A stretch of DNA of 64,000 bases from Cephalotus follicularis. Taxonomy: Eukaryota > Streptophyta > Magnoliopsida > Oxalidales > Cephalotaceae. Every line of letters begins with the position of its first letter. The first letter of the stretch is position 1. This document shows, piece after piece, positions 61,335-64,000 of the stretch. Location: the NCBI GenBank assembly GCA_001972305.1, contig BDDD01001628.1:65888-129887 (forward strand), in the 5' to 3' direction. The translations under genes and the position numbers were made by a program. The notes beneath the pieces are model-generated. The model worked only from the letters and a program-made list of their open reading frames with translations. It made no database searches and had not been told where the DNA came from.

Positions 61335-61801
61335 CAGTCGGCTGTCTCCCCCTGACAGTCGGCTGTTTTCCTTCAACAGTCGGCTATCCTCACTCGGCAG
61401 TTGGCTACCCATGGTCAACAGTCGACAGTCGGCTGCCCTCTTTGGCAGTCGGCTAGTCCCTCACTTAACCAGTTGGCCGTCCTCCTTTGGACAGTCGGCT
61501 GGTCCATGAACAGTACACATCCCGTCACCTACCCCAACATGCCACCTCAAAAACCCAGGTAAAGTGACACATGGATAGTCGGCTGTCACCCCAAACAGTC
61601 GGCTATACCACCTACAGTCGGCTGCCTTCTCTTTGGCAGTCGGCTATCCCAAACAGCAGGAGGTAACCTCCATTAAAACGCATGAATAGTCCACTGGCTC
61701 CTTTGCGCAGTCAGCTATTTCCCTTGAGTAGTCGGTTGTTCTCACCGAACAGTCGACTGCTAGCCTAGGACAGTCGACTGTCCTCCTTGGAAAGTCGGAT
61801 G
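61335..61801 (-). repeat. 21-bp-period array of CAGTCGGCTG
   Basis: About 18 copies of a 10-bp core (CAGTCGGCTG, CAGTCGACTG and close variants). Successive starts are mostly 20-22 bp apart with variable 11-bp spacers; a gap near 61510-61570 interrupts it. In the minus strand one frame reads as heptads (VDCPRLA, VDCSVRT, TDYSREI), but no long ORF supports a protein. Confidence 0.85.
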
Positions 61802-62344
61802 GCCCTGCGGGCAGTGCACAAAAACAGCAGATAATACATGCAATTCTCAATCCAAATCCATTCGAAACAGAGCATTCATCAACCACTAAACACATTCATG
61901 CTCATATCACAGTACATTACATGCATTTCATCTATGGACATTATTATGATCGAACTTAAACCACAATTATAAACTTTCCCCTACCTCGAATTCCAAGTTA
62001 GGAATTACAATCCACCTCTTTAAGTCCCAGATCCGAGGCGTTCAAAGCTCCCAGGTCCGTCCAACGGCTCCAACAAGCTCGGTTCTCCCACTGGTTCGAG
62101 CTTCCCAGCCTCTGGTTCAAGTATAGAACGCTTGGGCTTAACTTCTCCCTCTCCTTTCCTCACCTTCTTCCTCAAAACTCTCTGGTTTCTTTTCTCTCTT
62201 AGAAAAACTTATTGAAAGAGGAGAAGAAATGTGTTTTTATGGGGAAAATGTGTTTCTCCATTTGTTTATCGACACAATCCCCCAAATCACTCTCCCTTAT
62301 TGCTAACAGGTCTGGCGTGCACGTTATGCTGTCTGACCTATTGG

Positions 62345-62465
62345 CAGTCGACTGCCTCGACTTGGCAGTCGACTGTCTCAACCGACAGTCCCAGTTGTCT
62401 GTTTCTCCCAACAGTCGGCTGGTCACACGAAGGGGGTCCATTCGACAGCCTCCTTCCAGCAGTCG
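62345..62465 (-). repeat. Second CAGTCGACTG cluster
   Basis: Three clear cores (cagtcgactg twice, cagtcggctg once) and a degenerate one at spacings of 20-27 bp, in the same solo LTR and about 540 bp from the first array. Confidence 0.8.
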
Positions 62466-62612
62466 GATGCCCGCCCTGTTTCAACACATCTCTTTATCTT
62501 TCCATGCAAGTTTTAACACACAAGATAGGAAACTCATGATTCTCATTAATTTAAAGCATAGATTACATCGGAAATACAACATTACACTTGAATGAAAATC
62601 CCGGGCGTTACA

Positions 62613-64000
62613 GAATCACCAATAACCAATGCCCTAAGATGTCCCAATTAAGTCCAAGGATCACTAATTTTTCTATTAAAAGTCACCTAGGTTGAATCCA
62701 AGCAAGGGAGGGTTTGGTGGATTAGAGTTCTTCAAACCCTAAAATAGGCTAGCATCCAAAATGGCACTAGGGTTGCACACATAACCCTAAACCATTTTCA
62801 CCATCACCCTAACCCTAATGGTTTTAACAACACTCTAACATGTCTATAAAACCTGTTAGGGTTTGGGTGGAGCAAGAGAAAACCCTAGGTTCGACCATAA
62901 TGCTAAACAAGATTAGGGTTCTACATAAATCCTAATGCAATCTCCATCCAAACCCTAAACCCTAAAGGGTTTCATTTCCATATGAAATGAGATAGGGTTT
63001 CAGCAAAAACCCTAAGGCATAACCTGCATATACATACTGAAAAACTAAGGCTTGGTAAAGCCCCAGTATTAACTCACACACCACTCTACAAAAGGGTAAA
63101 GATATGAAGAAGAAAACTTACCAAAAGTCTTTACTCCTTCACTCCAATTTTGTGTGTTCCTTTTCCTTGAGCTCCAAGCAATCCACCTTCACAATTAAGC
63201 TTCCATATGGCACGACATGAAGGTTATAGGAAGGGAGATTGGCTGGAAATTCTATCCTAAAATTAATCCTCAAAGTAGGTAGAGATGTATGGTGATCTCC
63301 ACCTACAAAAAGGTAAAGGAGGGTGAGAGGAGAAATGTTTTGGCTTCACTCTTCATGAACAAGCATGTTCTTTGGCTCCATGATGAAGCTTTCTCATCCA
63401 TGGCAATGGAAGAAATGAAGAGAGAGAGTCGGCCCCCTTGTGAGAGAGAAGAGAAGAATGTGTTATTAGACTAAAGAATTCACTTAAGCCTTATCATGTG
63501 TTGACGTGTACATGTTTGCAAGAAACAAATATCTCTTTAACCAAATGACTTTCAACCAATCAAAATCATGCCGCACATCACAAATATCTCACATTATGGT
63601 CGGCCAAAAGAGGAAGCTAAAGGATTACTTAATGGCTAAGTAATTTGACTAAGTCAACATTGGCAACTAACCAAAAAGTTTAGCTTCCAACCATGAAGTA
63701 ACTAAGTTACATTAGGCATAAATGGCACGATTTGGGCTGGCCCAAAGCAAGCATAAACAATGCTAGGGTAAGGCCCAAATGTACTCTCTCTCCATGAAAT
63801 CTCAATATTTCATAAATGACCAAAATACCCCTTGGCCCGGAATGATCTATTTATGGTGCTGCTTGAACTCACTTCCTTAGAAATGATTAAAGTCCAGCAA
63901 AATAGATATTCTCTGGTGAAGTAATACCTTTCAAGAGTTATCCTCTCACTAAATGAAATGTATCCCACACACGTCAACTGATTCCAAAACCATGTGGGAG
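62613..64000. repeat. Unclassified repeat flank with ccctaa words
   Basis: No gene. It contains many dispersed aaccctaa words (62740-63010) and phrases shared with 36021-36405. The small ORF 63289-63474 shows no domain. It may be the continuation of the element interrupted at 46560. Confidence 0.4.

Larger units (their letters stand above)
46561..62612 (-). mobile_element. Single gypsy-type LTR (solo LTR) split by viral array
   Basis: The outer parts 46561-47071 and 60707-62612 form one LTR of about 2.4 kb. It begins TGTCACACCCCG and ends CCGGGCGTTACA, with a perfect GAATC target duplication (46556-46560 and 62613-62617). There is no internal retrotransposon region, so this is a solo LTR into which the pararetrovirus array was inserted. 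The orientation is a judgement: the minus-strand start TGTAACGCCCGGGATTTT looks like a chromovirus LTR start. The 60707-62612 part contains the 21-bp-period arrays. Confidence 0.8.

Noticed and set aside
61335-61801. CRISPR-like regular short repeats
   Set aside because: The genome is a plant; spacers are only about 11 bp and the cores are palindromic variants within an LTR.
61644-61895. Heptad-repeat protein (VDCxxxx) on the minus strand
   Set aside because: The 21-bp repeat period alone makes a 7-residue pattern; the ORF is short and does not extend over the whole array.
62740-63010. Interstitial telomere repeats (CCCTAAA)
   Set aside because: The words are scattered singly or in pairs, never a tandem run, so this is not telomere-derived sequence on present evidence.

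Overview
The window is nuclear DNA of a flowering plant, most likely a eudicot. It has split plant genes with GT-AG introns, an AT-rich background, and dense nested transposons of plant-only kinds. It also holds an integrated plant pararetrovirus (Caulimoviridae). I cannot name the species.

Only two ordinary genes are present, both on the + strand in the first 18 kb. FBN4, a plastid fibrillin of 285 aa in 4 exons, runs from 1308 to 12256; its 9.5-kb first intron contains a complete but dead 7.1-kb Ty1/copia element. A phragmoplast kinesin of the PAKRP2/KIN-10A type (835 aa, 6 exons) runs from 13621 to 17578. It has a mitosis-type MYB3R (MSA-like) site just upstream. A small TIR element (MITE) lies between the two genes.

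From 18 kb to the end I see no host gene, only layered mobile DNA. A 5.35-kb PIF/Harbinger element (17976-23322, TAA target duplication) carries a Myb-like ORF and a DDE transposase, both broken. Next come a truncated copia element (23920-26440), the 3' part of a LINE (26441-27810), and a Ty3/gypsy element (27967-35341) with a perfect AAAGT target duplication, nearly identical LTRs and a ruined pol. That gypsy copy sits in what looks like the end of a MULE-like element holding a broken GRF-type zinc finger. A 9.8-kb minus-strand copia element with 2.2-kb LTRs follows (36406-46185).

The last 18 kb hold a single LTR (46561-62612, perfect GAATC target duplication) split by a 13.6-kb head-to-tail array of endogenous pararetrovirus. 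The array has two units that share promoter and leader but carry different, largely complementary gene sets. Unit 1 has protease and a collapsed reverse transcriptase; unit 2 has movement and coat proteins. They end in unrelated terminal ORFs. Neither unit has an intact reverse transcriptase or any recognisable RNase H, and nearly every reading frame is interrupted.

The most notable signals are: (1) four tandem copies of a small RNA fold in the viral leader, each closed by a different but perfectly complementary stem; (2) the two-component look of the viral array, including an RT deletion shared by both units; (3) a 21-bp-period array of a CAGTCGRCTG core in the single LTR, with related GTCGAC-rich blocks and 15-bp-arm hairpins in the leaders of two copia elements; (4) a very young gypsy insertion with a dead pol.
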